Shown: positions 10,036 through 20,486 of the stretch, in pieces
Position numbering within the stretch: the first letter of the stretch is position 1
How the letters are laid out: each line of letters starts with the position of its first letter
Assembly: GCA_004296805.1 (NCBI GenBank)
Contig: SCVR01000202.1
Location: 1 to 32,754 of the forward strand
DNA length: 32,754 nt
Source of the DNA: Dehalococcoidia bacterium
GTDB taxonomy: Bacteria > Chloroflexota > Dehalococcoidia > UBA2979
Direction: 5' to 3'
Notes under the pieces: model-generated
What the model was told of the DNA's origin: nothing
The model's input: only the letters and a program-made list of their open reading frames with translations
The model's database searches: none
Translations under genes and position numbers: made by a program

Positions 10036-11199
10036 GTGAACTTTGACCTGACCGAGGAGCACCGGCTCATCCAACAGTCCGCACGGCGGATCGCACAGGA
10101 GGTCGTGGCGCCTCGTGCGGCGGAGGTGGACGAGACGGGCGTCTATCCGGAGGACTACTTCCAGGCGTTCAAGCGCGCTGACCTCCTGGGCATCACGCTG
10201 CCGAAGGCCGTTGGCGGCGCAGAGGCAGGCACGCTCGCGCTCACCCTCGCCGTGGAGGAGATGTCGAAGTACGACTGCTCCGCCGGGCTCATGCTGCTGC
10301 TCTCCTCGCTCTCCACCCACACGGTGAAGTTCTTCGGGACGCCGGAACAGCAGGCGTCCTACATCGGCCCCGTGGCGCGCGGCGAGAAGAAGGCGGCGTT
10401 CTGCCTCACCGAACCGGACGCCGGCTCCGATGTCGCGAACCTGCAGACGCGCGCGGTGCGGGACGGTGACGACTACGTGATCACCGGACAGAAGTGCTTC
10501 ATCTCCGGTGGCCCGATCGCGGACCAGGTCGTCGTGTTCGCCAAGACGAACTACCCCGACCCGCGCTCGCTCAACGCCTTCCTCGTCGACACCTCGATGC
10601 CGGGCTTCGAGGTCACTTCGGTCGACCGCAAGATGGGCGTGCGCGGCGTGCCCACGGGTGTGCTGACGTTCGACCACGTCCGCGTGTCCAAGGACCGCTT
10701 GGTGGGCGGCACCGAAGGCCTGGGGATGAAGGGCCCGCTGACGACGCTGATGTCGCTGCGGCCCGTCGTCGGCGCCCGGGGCCTCGGCCTCGCCGAGGGC
10801 TGCCTCACCTACGCCCTCAACTTCGCCCGCGAGCGGCGCGCCTTCGGGGGACCGCTGACGGACCTGCAGGCGATCCAGATGAAGTTCGCGGACATGGCGA
10901 TCGAGATCGAGGCGGCGCGCCTGCTCGTCTACCAGGGCTCGTGGATGATCGACCATGGCCGCTACGGCCCGGAGCACGGGCACATGCTGGCAATCGCCAA
11001 GGCCTTCGCCACCGAGACCAGCAACCGCGTGGCGTCGAGCGCGCTGCAGGTGCTCGGCGGACAGGGCTACATGATGGACCACCCGTTGGAGCGTCACTAC
11101 CGCGACGCCCGCCAGTTGATGATCGTGGAGGGGACGTCCGAGGTGCAGCGTGTCGTCGTCGCGCGCGCGCTGCTCGACCGGAACCTCGTCTACCCATAG
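10036..11199 (+). CDS. Acyl-CoA dehydrogenase
   Basis: 387 aa; 'AFCLTEPDAGSDVANLQTRAVRDGDDYVITGQKCFIS', 'RRAFGGPLTDLQAIQMKFADM', 'QVLGGQGYMMDHPLERHYRDARQLMIVEGTSEVQR'. Confidence 0.95.
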   Translation: MNFDLTEEHRLIQQSARRIAQEVVAPRAAEVDETGVYPEDYFQAFKRADLLGITLPKAVGGAEAGTLALTLAVEEMSKYDCSAGLMLLLSSLSTHTVKFFGTPEQQASYIGPVARGEKKAAFCLTEPDAGSDVANLQTRAVRDGDDYVITGQKCFISGGPIADQVVVFAKTNYPDPRSLNAFLVDTSMPGFEVTSVDRKMGVRGVPTGVLTFDHVRVSKDRLVGGTEGLGMKGPLTTLMSLRPVVGARGLGLAEGCLTYALNFARERRAFGGPLTDLQAIQMKFADMAIEIEAARLLVYQGSWMIDHGRYGPEHGHMLAIAKAFATETSNRVASSALQVLGGQGYMMDHPLERHYRDARQLMIVEGTSEVQRVVVARALLDRNLVYP

Positions 11200-11209
11200 C
11201 CGGGCCGGA

Positions 11210-11506
11210 TCAGCGCAGCACGGTCTCCTCGATCGCAGCGTCGATGATCTCGCCACGCCCGATCAGGTAGTCCTCCGCGAAGCGGTGCGCTTCCTCCGCT
11301 ACGGCACGCGCCGTCGCGGCGTCGCGCGAGACGACCGCGTAGCCCACCTGCGCCGCATCGACACGCTCCTGCAGTCCCGTCTCCGCCGCGGTGACGTGCA
11401 GGCGCGTCCGCAGCCGTTCGACGAGCGGACGGATGACGCCGCGCTTCTCCTTGAGCGAGTGTGACTGCGGGATGTCGATGGTGAGCAGTACGGAGACGGT
11501 CACCAT
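11210..11506 (-). CDS. DUF503 (YlxP-like) family protein
   Basis: 'MVTVSVLLTIDIPQSHSLKEKRGVIRPLVERLRTRLHVTAAE', the characteristic SLKEKR motif. Confidence 0.85.
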   Translation of the reverse strand: MVTVSVLLTIDIPQSHSLKEKRGVIRPLVERLRTRLHVTAAETGLQERVDAAQVGYAVVSRDAATARAVAEEAHRFAEDYLIGRGEIIDAAIEETVLR

Positions 11507-11539
11507 CGGTGGCCTCCGGCCGGCGTCGGCCCGCGCGTG

Positions 11540-12466
11540 CTACGCCTCGTCGCTGTCGGGACGCTGCGCGCTCGCAAACGCCTGCTCTGCCGCACTCGCG
11601 AGGGCACTCGCGTCCGCGGACAGTTCGAGCGCTGCGGCAGCCGCCTGCTCCTCGGCCGTCGGTTCGGCGTCAGCTGCGGCTTCGACCTCGGCCAGCGCGT
11701 TGGCGATCGCCTGTTCATCCAGGCCGAGTTGCGCGCCGATCTCGGAGAGCGGGATGTCCACTTCTTCAGGGAGCGGCGGCAGCTGGCCGGTGCGCTCCAG
11801 GCCGAAGTGCTGGAGGAAGCGCTGCGTCGTGCGGAACAGCGTCGGCCGGCCCGGGCCGTTCGCGTAACCCGCGGGCTCGATCAGGCCGCGTGCGCGCAGC
11901 GTCTGCAACGCACCGTCGCTGCTCACGCCGCGCACGGCATCGATCTGCCCACGCGTGACGGGCTGCTTGTACGCGATGATCGCGAGCGTCTCCAGCGCGG
12001 CTGTCGAAAGCCGCCGGTTCAGTTCGAGGCCGAGGAAGCGTTCGACCTGCGTGGCGGCTTCCGGCGCGGAGACGAGGACCACGCCATCCGGGCCGCGTTG
12101 CACGCGGATGCCGCGCCCGGCCTCACGGAGCGTGTCCGCGAGGTCGTCCAGCGCACGCATCACGCGCTGCGGGGACACCTCGAGGGCGCGCGCGAGGTAC
12201 GCCTCCTCCACCGGGTGGTCGGCCACGAAGAGCAGCGCTTCGAGCAGTAGCGGCAGCTGGGTGAGGTCTTCGAAGGCCTCGGGCGCGTCGGGAGGTGCGA
12301 CCGCGATGACTTCTGCCGCAGGAGTCGCGTCCACCGGCTCGGCGTCCCCGCCGGACACATCAATGGCGACCGGCTCAGGTGCCGGGTCGGCGTCGAAAGG
12401 ACGCGGAGGGGTCATCGCGCGCGGCTTGCTGCCGTCTGATGCTGCGGGCCCCGTCGCGTCCGTCAT
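11540..12466 (-). CDS. scpB: Segregation and condensation protein B
   Basis: 'LLLEALLFVADHPVEEAYLARAL...', 'LSTAALETLAIIAYKQPVTRGQIDAVRGVSSDGALQTLRARGLIEPAGYANGPGRPTLFRTTQRFLQHFGL'. Start at MTDATGP (12466). Confidence 0.9.
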   Translation of the reverse strand: MTDATGPAASDGSKPRAMTPPRPFDADPAPEPVAIDVSGGDAEPVDATPAAEVIAVAPPDAPEAFEDLTQLPLLLEALLFVADHPVEEAYLARALEVSPQRVMRALDDLADTLREAGRGIRVQRGPDGVVLVSAPEAATQVERFLGLELNRRLSTAALETLAIIAYKQPVTRGQIDAVRGVSSDGALQTLRARGLIEPAGYANGPGRPTLFRTTQRFLQHFGLERTGQLPPLPEEVDIPLSEIGAQLGLDEQAIANALAEVEAAADAEPTAEEQAAAAALELSADASALASAAEQAFASAQRPDSDEA

Positions 12467-13131
12467 GTGCCTCGTCCCAACCGCAAGTCGAGTTCCTGAT
12501 ACCGCACGTCCACCGTTGGCCGCGCCGCGAGGCGCACGCCCAGCCGTCCCTGCACGACCGTCGCCACCACCTCGTCCACGGCTTCGACGGTCTCGTCGAC
12601 GCGCGCCCGCGGCTGGAGGTCGGCCCGCACCGTGACCCGCAGGCCGCGCCAGTGCAGGTTCTGCACCCGGACGGCGGCACCGGCGAGCGACGTGTCGTCG
12701 AGGAGGGCATCCCGCACGGCGGCCGCCACCTCGTCGACCGCCATCCTCGCACGCCCGCCCGCGAGCCGCACCGGGCGACGTTCCGCGGTCTCGCGGCCCC
12801 ACGCGCCGATGATCAGGAGCAGGCCGGCGGCCACACACAGGACGGTGACCAGCGCGCGTCCGCGCGCGGTGTTGTGCTCCTCTAGCCAGCCCAGGCCGTC
12901 CGCGGCTGCGTTGAGCGCCCCGGCCGATCCGACCCAGACCAGCGCCGCAAGACCGGCCGTGAGGGCAGCCCCAACGAACGCCAGACGGTACGGATGACGG
13001 CGGAGTGTGGCCGGCGGATTCGGGGTCACACGGGGGACAACGAGCAATGAGGGCTCGTCGCTCGGTGGCCGCGTGGTGCGCCGGGCGAAGTGGAGGCGGC
13101 TGGGGCGCTCTGAGTGTGGTCGGGCGGCCAT
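12463..13131 (-). CDS. AmaP / Asp23-like membrane protein
   Basis: Two hydrophobic segments followed by an Asp23-like module 'RMAVDEVAAAVRDALLDDTSLAGAAVRVQNLHWRGLRVTVRADLQPRARVDETVEAVDEVVATVVQGRLGVRLAARPTVDVRYQEL'; ATGA overlap with scpB. Start uncertain. Confidence 0.55.
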   Translation of the reverse strand: MAARPHSERPSRLHFARRTTRPPSDEPSLLVVPRVTPNPPATLRRHPYRLAFVGAALTAGLAALVWVGSAGALNAAADGLGWLEEHNTARGRALVTVLCVAAGLLLIIGAWGRETAERRPVRLAGGRARMAVDEVAAAVRDALLDDTSLAGAAVRVQNLHWRGLRVTVRADLQPRARVDETVEAVDEVVATVVQGRLGVRLAARPTVDVRYQELDLRLGRGT

Positions 13132-13265
13132 GGGAGTCCTCACAGGCAACCCACAGCCACCAGAGGTGGCCGAAGATGGCCGGACGCCCGCCCGATGCCT
13201 CAAACGTGCCCCCGCGGTGGTGTGCGTGCGGGTGCGCGCCTGCTGCACATCGTACGATCCCGCGC

Positions 13266-14039
13266 GTGATCGTGGACATCCATACCCACCTGTTCCCGCC
13301 CCGCTTCATCGCAGAGCGCGCGCGCCTCGCCGTGTCCGAGCCCGCCTTCGCGGAGATGTACGGCGACCCAAAGGCGAAGATGGCGACCGCCCATGACCTG
13401 CTCGCCTCGATGGAGCGTGCCGGTGTGGACGTCTCCGTGGCGTGTGGATTCTGGTGGCGCGACCCGGCGCTGGCCGCGGAACACGCCGCCTACCTCGTCG
13501 AGGCGGCCCGCGCCGCGGGGGGCCGCCTGCTGGCCTTCGTCCCAACCCGCGAAGCCATCGACGGGGCGGCCGGCATCGGCGAGGTGCGCGAGCCGACGCC
13601 CGAGGGCGTTCCGGCCTCGACGCTTCCCGTGCTCACCCACTGCTCGGAGGAAGTCGGACACGCGTACGCCGGCAAGGTCGGCGGCCTGACGCCGGGTGCG
13701 CTGGGCAGGCTGCTGGAGGCGCGCCCTCAGGCGCGTGTGATCGCGGCGCACTGGGGTGGCGGGTTCCCGTTTGCGGCGCTCATGCCAGAGGTGCGCGCAC
13801 GGTTCGATCGCCGCGTGCTCTTCGACAGCGCCGCTTCGGTGTACCTCTACGGGCCGGAGGTGTTCCGCCGTGTGATCGATCTCGCAGGCCTCGACACCGT
13901 CGCCTGGGGATCAGACTTCCCGCTGCGCCCGCAGGACGTCGACCGCGCGTCCGTGGACGCGGCGCTGCCTGACGAGCAGGAACGGGCGGCGATCCTGGGC
14001 GGGAACGCGGCGCGCTTCCTCGGACTGGCGTCCGAGTAG
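13266..14039 (+). CDS. Amidohydrolase family protein (amidohydrolase_2-like)
   Basis: GTG 13266: 'MIVDIHTHLFPPRFIAERARL', 'VLTHCSEEVGHAYAGKVGG', 'VIAAHWGGGFPF', 'DTVAWGSDFPLRP'. TACGAT lies 7 nt upstream of the GTG. Confidence 0.85.
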   Translation: MIVDIHTHLFPPRFIAERARLAVSEPAFAEMYGDPKAKMATAHDLLASMERAGVDVSVACGFWWRDPALAAEHAAYLVEAARAAGGRLLAFVPTREAIDGAAGIGEVREPTPEGVPASTLPVLTHCSEEVGHAYAGKVGGLTPGALGRLLEARPQARVIAAHWGGGFPFAALMPEVRARFDRRVLFDSAASVYLYGPEVFRRVIDLAGLDTVAWGSDFPLRPQDVDRASVDAALPDEQERAAILGGNAARFLGLASE

Positions 14040-14051
14040 TCCGCAGACACC

Positions 14052-14085
14052 GAGACGGGCCACCGGGGAAGCGGCGGCCCGTCTC
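14052..14085. terminator. Bidirectional terminator hairpin between the convergent amidohydrolase gene and groEL
   Basis: GAGACGGGCC (14052-14061) / GGCCCGTCTC (14076-14085), perfect 10-bp stem with a 14-nt loop. Confidence 0.65.
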
Positions 14086-14119
14086 AAGGAGGGCGTTCCG
14101 AGGACGCTGGCCGGCAGGA

Positions 14120-15778
<1,659 letters not shown>

Positions 15779-15849
15779 TCACCGCCCTCGCAGGCGTGGG
15801 GCCGCAGACGCGCAAGGCACGTCCCGGCCGCCAGGTGTGTCCGCGGTGC

Positions 15850-16176
15850 TTACTTCTTCTTGGCGGCCGGCTTGGCGGCGCCTTCGTCCAGCTTGGCAAG
15901 GACGTCCTGGAAGCGGATGACGATGTAGTCCTCCGAGTCCACGGTGACTTCCTGGCCGGTGTACTTCTGGTACAGGATGCGGTCACCCTCGGCGAGGTCC
16001 ATGGTCTCCATGACCCCCGCCTCGTTGACCTTGCCGGGGCCAGTGGCGACCACGACGCCGTGCTGCGGGGTCTCCTTCGCGGAGTCCGGGATCACGAGTC
16101 CGGAAGCCGTCACTTCCTCCGACTTCACAGCCTTGAGCACAATGTGGTCCGTCACGGGGACAACCTTCGTCGCCAA
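15850..16176 (-). CDS. groS: Co-chaperonin GroES (Hsp10)
   Basis: '[47 protein letters not shown]'. A TTG start at 16176 is preceded by AAGGAG, so the track ORF start at 16269 is too far upstream. Confidence 0.93.
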   Translation of the reverse strand: MATKVVPVTDHIVLKAVKSEEVTASGLVIPDSAKETPQHGVVVATGPGKVNEAGVMETMDLAEGDRILYQKYTGQEVTVDSEDYIVIRFQDVLAKLDEGAAKPAAKKK

Positions 16177-16320
16177 CGTACCAACTCCTTCACCACCCGG
16201 CCCCCGGCTCGCGCTACCGCGAGCCGATGCCGGCCCCACCGTTACTTCGGGTGTTCCGGGGGTGCACATCGAGGGCTACCGCAGCCCGCCGAACGCGCAC
16301 ACCAGCCGATGCGCCGGATG

Positions 16321-16347
16321 TTAGCACTCACCCCGGAGGAGTGCTAG
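16321..16347. promoter_or_regulatory. CIRCE element (HrcA operator) upstream of groES-groEL
   Basis: TTAGCACTC-ACCCCGGAG-GAGTGCTAG; matches TTAGCACTC-N9-GAGTGCTAA at 17/18 arm positions, ~145 bp upstream of the groES start. Confidence 0.95.
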
Positions 16348-16522
16348 TTCCTCGGAGCGAGAATCCGTGGCCCTCCCGCGACCCACCCGAGCGGGATCCC
16401 CTCAGCCGAGGTCCCCTGGTTGGTCGCCTCACCGGATCCACACAATTGCCTGATGCGACGCTCCGCCAAGGGGTGAGCCAGGCGGCTAGCCTGCAGCTCC
16501 CTGTCCGGCGGAGGAGACGTCC

Positions 16523-17650
16523 ATGCTGGCCACCGCCCTCGCCGAGGCACCGGCACGGTATCAATCTGCCCGCGGGCCGTCGGCGGAGCCGCCGGATCCA
16601 GCGGACACGGGCACGCTGCCCGGAGAGCCATTGATCACGGCGGCCTGGCTCCTCGGACGGGTACCCGCGACATTGCTGCCATGGCCGCTGCTCCGGGCGG
16701 GGCGGGCCGGGCGGGGTCCGGGCCCGGACGTCCGTGAGGCCGTGGCGCTGCTGCCCTCCGGGGTCCCGGCGGCCGGCGACGTGGAGGTGCACCGGACCGC
16801 TACGGACTTCGCGCAGCACGGGCACGCCGGAGACCCTCGCTATGCCTCGCTGCTCCTACACCTCGTCTGGCGCGACGACCGGGGGGCAGCCGAGCGAGGC
16901 GGGCCGGTGCGGCTCGCGGGTGGCGGACTCGCACCGACCATCGCCCTCGAACCGGCACTGGGGAGTAGGGCGCGGCTGGAGGCGGCCGTGGCGCTCGGCC
17001 CGGCGGGGCTGGGGGAGCCGTGCGCAGCCAGTCGCCTCGGCCGTGCGCCGGCCGAGACTGAGGCACTCCTGCGCCTGGAGGGGCGGCGGCGGCTCGGCGA
17101 GCGCGTCTGGCGCGCGCAGCACCTGGCTGCCGAGGTCGGCTGGGAGGCCGCCTGGCGGACGCTGCTGGACCGCGCGCTCGCGGCCTCGGCGGGGCGAAGG
17201 GCGGAGAGCGCGGCAGCGCGCGTCGCCCTTGCAGACGCGGTTGGGGCGGCGTTCGCTGGAGACCGCATTGATCTGCTGCGCGGGGTCACCGAGGTTGTGC
17301 GCTCTGCGGAAGGGAGCGGGCCGGCGGCGATCATCGTGCCGCTGCGGACGGCGGGGCTGGGCGTAGTGCGGGCGCGGGAGGTGGGCTGGAACGTGGTGCT
17401 GCCCGTCGCCGTGGCGCTGGCGGCGGCGTACGGCGACCTCGGACTGGCGCACGCGGCACACGCCGCGATCGAACGGTGGCCCGCGCCGCCTCCCTACGGG
17501 AAGACGAGGGCGCTCGCAGCGCTGGCGGAGGTCACGCCGCATGACGCGCTGACGGCGCAGGGGTTGCTGCGGATGCAGGACCTCTGGTGCACGCGCGGCG
17601 GCTGCGGGCACTGCCCGCTCTCGCCCGTGGACGGTCGCGCGCACTCGTGA
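16523..17650 (+). CDS. DUF2851-like protein
   Basis: 'GDVEVHRTATDFAQHGHAGDPRYASLLLHLVWRDD' and C-terminal 'AQGLLRMQDLWCTRGGCGHCPL' cysteine cluster resemble DUF2851 proteins. Confidence 0.65.
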   Translation: MLATALAEAPARYQSARGPSAEPPDPADTGTLPGEPLITAAWLLGRVPATLLPWPLLRAGRAGRGPGPDVREAVALLPSGVPAAGDVEVHRTATDFAQHGHAGDPRYASLLLHLVWRDDRGAAERGGPVRLAGGGLAPTIALEPALGSRARLEAAVALGPAGLGEPCAASRLGRAPAETEALLRLEGRRRLGERVWRAQHLAAEVGWEAAWRTLLDRALAASAGRRAESAAARVALADAVGAAFAGDRIDLLRGVTEVVRSAEGSGPAAIIVPLRTAGLGVVRAREVGWNVVLPVAVALAAAYGDLGLAHAAHAAIERWPAPPPYGKTRALAALAEVTPHDALTAQGLLRMQDLWCTRGGCGHCPLSPVDGRAHS

Positions 17651-17714
17651 CCAGCCGCACGGCATCGGACGGCGCGTGGCCCGCACCGCCCTCTCGCCAG
17701 ATGCCCCGGTAACA

Positions 17715-17740
17715 GGAAGGCCACCCGAGGGTGGCCTTCC
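17715..17740. terminator. Bidirectional terminator hairpin
   Basis: GGAAGGCCACC-CGAG-GGTGGCCTTCC perfect 11-bp stem between convergent genes. Confidence 0.75.
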
Positions 17741-17777
17741 GTCTGTCGATGGGCCCTCGAGGTGAGGGCGGCGGAGG

Positions 17778-18995
17778 CTAGCCGCGCGGGAGGCCGAGGC
17801 CGCGCGTGGCGATGATGTTGCGCTGGATCTCGGACGTGCCGGCGGCGATGGTCGCCGAGACGGACGAGACGTAGGAGTGGGTGAACGTGCCGCGGAAGGC
17901 CGCGTGCGGGCTCGCCCCGTCCCAGATGTTCGAGTGCAGGCCGAAGGCCTTGACGCCCGTGTTCGCGAGACGCTGCACCAGCTCGGAGTTGTAGAGCTTG
18001 GAGGTGGAGGCCTCGTAGTTCGGGATCAGGCCACGGTGCTGCATCGAGATGATGCGGAACGAGAAGTTGAAGAGCACTTCGCTCTCGATGTAGCGGTCAG
18101 CGATGTCCAGCCGGATGTTCGGCTGCGTGGACAGGCGGGACTGCGACTTCCCCTCGCCCTTGGCGTAGGAAATCATCCGGTCGATCGTCTTCCGCGCAGA
18201 CACGGCGCCCGTGATGTTGGAGCGCTCGTAGTCCAACAGGGTCATGCCGACGTACCAGCCGCGGTTCTCTTCGCCGACACGGCTGGAGACCGGGATGCGC
18301 ACGTCCTCGAAGAACGTCTCGTTGAAGTGGTGCTCCCAGGCCATGTTGACCAGCGGACGGATGGAGATGCCCGGGGCCGACTTCGGCGTGAGGACGAAGG
18401 AGATGCCGCGGTGCTTCGGCGCGTCCGGGTCCGTGCGGACGAGGACGAAGAGCCAGTCCGCGTTGTGGGCGCCGGAGGTCCAGATCTTCTGGCCGTTCAC
18501 CACGTACTCGTCACCGTCGCGGACGGCACGGGTCTGCAGGGAGGCGAGGTCCGAGCCGGAGCCCGGCTCCGAGTAGCCCTGCGCCCAGACGACCTCGCCC
18601 GAAAGGATCTTCGGGATGTGCGTCTTCTTCTGCTCCTCGGTGCCGTGCACCATGAGCATGGGCCCGAGCATGCCAACGCCCGAGCCGCCGACGCCCACGG
18701 CGCCCGCCTTCGTCATCTCCATGTTGTAGATGAACTGCTCGAACGGGGAGAGGCTGGCCCCACCGTATTCCTTCGGCCACTGCGGCGCGATCCAGCCCTT
18801 GTTGCCGAGGGCGGTCGCCCACTCGCGGGCGGCCTCCTGCGCACCGGCCTCCGGGCTCTTGCGGTCTTCGAAGTAGTCGTGTCCGGACGGGAACCCGTCC
18901 TTGTCCATCTGATACCGCGCGGGCATCGAGGTCTTGATGAAGTCGGCGACTTCCTTACGGAAGGCCGCCTGCTCCGGCGTGTCGTTCCAATCCAT
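17778..18995 (-). CDS. Acyl-CoA dehydrogenase
   Basis: 405 aa; 'GYSEPGSGSDLASLQTRAVRDGDEYVVNGQKIWTSGAHNADWLFVLVRTD', 'AAGTSEIQRNIIATRGLGLPRG'. Confidence 0.95.
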   Translation of the reverse strand: MDWNDTPEQAAFRKEVADFIKTSMPARYQMDKDGFPSGHDYFEDRKSPEAGAQEAAREWATALGNKGWIAPQWPKEYGGASLSPFEQFIYNMEMTKAGAVGVGGSGVGMLGPMLMVHGTEEQKKTHIPKILSGEVVWAQGYSEPGSGSDLASLQTRAVRDGDEYVVNGQKIWTSGAHNADWLFVLVRTDPDAPKHRGISFVLTPKSAPGISIRPLVNMAWEHHFNETFFEDVRIPVSSRVGEENRGWYVGMTLLDYERSNITGAVSARKTIDRMISYAKGEGKSQSRLSTQPNIRLDIADRYIESEVLFNFSFRIISMQHRGLIPNYEASTSKLYNSELVQRLANTGVKAFGLHSNIWDGASPHAAFRGTFTHSYVSSVSATIAAGTSEIQRNIIATRGLGLPRG

Positions 18996-19154
18996 GTCTG
19001 TCCCTCTCTGTGCGGCCTCGGCTCTCGGCCGCAGTCAAACCCCGGTCACTTACGCCGGGGATCATAACGGTTTGAATCGTTGATGTACCGATCGCCGAGG
19101 CCGAACCCCGCCCGCATACAGCGGGTATCTATCCGCATCCTCGGGGAGAGCTTC

Positions 19155-20402
19155 TTACCGGACGGGCACGCCGGGCGCCGGGAAGCGGGCGGTCAGTTCG
19201 CGCACGGTCTTCGCCACCTGGTCGCGGACGCCCTCGTCCGCGGGAGCCTGGAGGATGCGCGCCATCCCCTGCCCGATCACCTTCATCTCCGCCTCGCCCA
19301 TGCCGCGCGACGTGATCGCGGGGGTGCCGAAGCGGATGCCACCGCCCTCGCGGGGGGGCAAGGTATCGAACGGGATCGGGTTCGAGTTCACGACGATGCC
19401 TGCCGCTTCGAGGGCGTCTGCGGCCTGCACGCCGTTGAGGCCGAGCGGGCGCACGTCCACGAGTACCAGGTGGTTGTCCGTGCCACCTGAGATCAGCACG
19501 ATGCCGGCATCGATGAGCGCGGCGGCGAGGGCTTTCGCGTTGGCGACGATCTGGACCGCGTGCGCGCGGAACTCCGGCGTGGCGGCTTCCTTCAGCATGA
19601 CCGCTTTGCCCGCGATCACGTGCATCATCGGGCCGCCCTGCGAGCCAGGGAACACGCCGCGGTCGATGCGCAGGCGGTAGCGACGGTCGGAGAGGACCAT
19701 CCCGCCACGCGGGCCGCGCAACGTCTTGTGCGTGGACGTCGTCATGACCGGTGCGAAGCCGAGCGGGCTCGGGTGCGCGCCACCGACGATTAGCCCGGCG
19801 AGGTGCGCCATGTCCGCCATGAGCACCGCGTCCACCTCGTCCGCGATCGCGCGCGCACGCTGGAAGTCCCACACGCGCGGGTACGCCGTCGCACCGACGA
19901 CGATGATCTTCGGACGGTGCTCCTTGGCAAGCGCGAGCATCTCGTCGTAGTCGACGAGGTGGGACTCGCGGTCCACGCCGTAGGAGACGAAGTGGTAGAG
20001 CAAGCCGCTCGCGTTGACCGGCGAGCCGTGCGTGAGGTGACCGCCGGCATCGAGCTTGAGGCCCATGACGGTGTCGCCCGGGTTGAGCAGGCCGAGGTAG
20101 ACGGCCATGTTCGCCTGCGTGCCGGAGTGCGGCTGGACGTTCGCGTGCTCGTAGCCGAAGAGTGCCTTCGCGCGGTCGCGCGCGAGGTTCTCGACGTCGT
20201 CGACGAAGCGGTTGCCGTGGTAGTAGCGCGCGCCGGGGTAGCCCTCGGCGTACTTGTTGGTGAGGACGGAGCCGACGGCTTCGATGACCGCGGCGCTCGC
20301 GTAGTTCTCCGAGGGGATCATCTCCAGCACGGCCTGCTGGCGACCCTCCTCATGGCGGATGACGGCGGCAACTTCCGGATCGACCTGCTCCAGTGCGCCC
20401 AT
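19155..20402 (-). CDS. glyA: Serine hydroxymethyltransferase
   Basis: 'MIPSENYASAAVIEAVGSVLTNKYAEGYPGARYYHGN', 'VMTTSTHKTLRGPRGGMVL'. Start MGALEQVDPEV at 20402 preceded by AGGAGG. Confidence 0.98.
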   Translation of the reverse strand: MGALEQVDPEVAAVIRHEEGRQQAVLEMIPSENYASAAVIEAVGSVLTNKYAEGYPGARYYHGNRFVDDVENLARDRAKALFGYEHANVQPHSGTQANMAVYLGLLNPGDTVMGLKLDAGGHLTHGSPVNASGLLYHFVSYGVDRESHLVDYDEMLALAKEHRPKIIVVGATAYPRVWDFQRARAIADEVDAVLMADMAHLAGLIVGGAHPSPLGFAPVMTTSTHKTLRGPRGGMVLSDRRYRLRIDRGVFPGSQGGPMMHVIAGKAVMLKEAATPEFRAHAVQIVANAKALAAALIDAGIVLISGGTDNHLVLVDVRPLGLNGVQAADALEAAGIVVNSNPIPFDTLPPREGGGIRFGTPAITSRGMGEAEMKVIGQGMARILQAPADEGVRDQVAKTVRELTARFPAPGVPVR

Positions 20403-20486
20403 CACGTCCTCCTCGAAGCCCGAACTGCGGAACGGCATCTGCGGAACGGCGAGGGTAACGCGCGGCGTCCGCACGGGCATCCGGCG

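Noticed and set aside
9619-11256. 545-aa minus-strand ORF antisense to the acyl-CoA dehydrogenase
   Set aside because: R/H/V/L-rich shadow frame; the forward strand encodes a clear acyl-CoA dehydrogenase.
11540-13309. 589-aa ScpB ORF including the long N-terminal extension
   Set aside because: The extension overlaps the AmaP-like gene in another frame; the ATGA overlap at 12463-12466 supports MTDATGP as the start.
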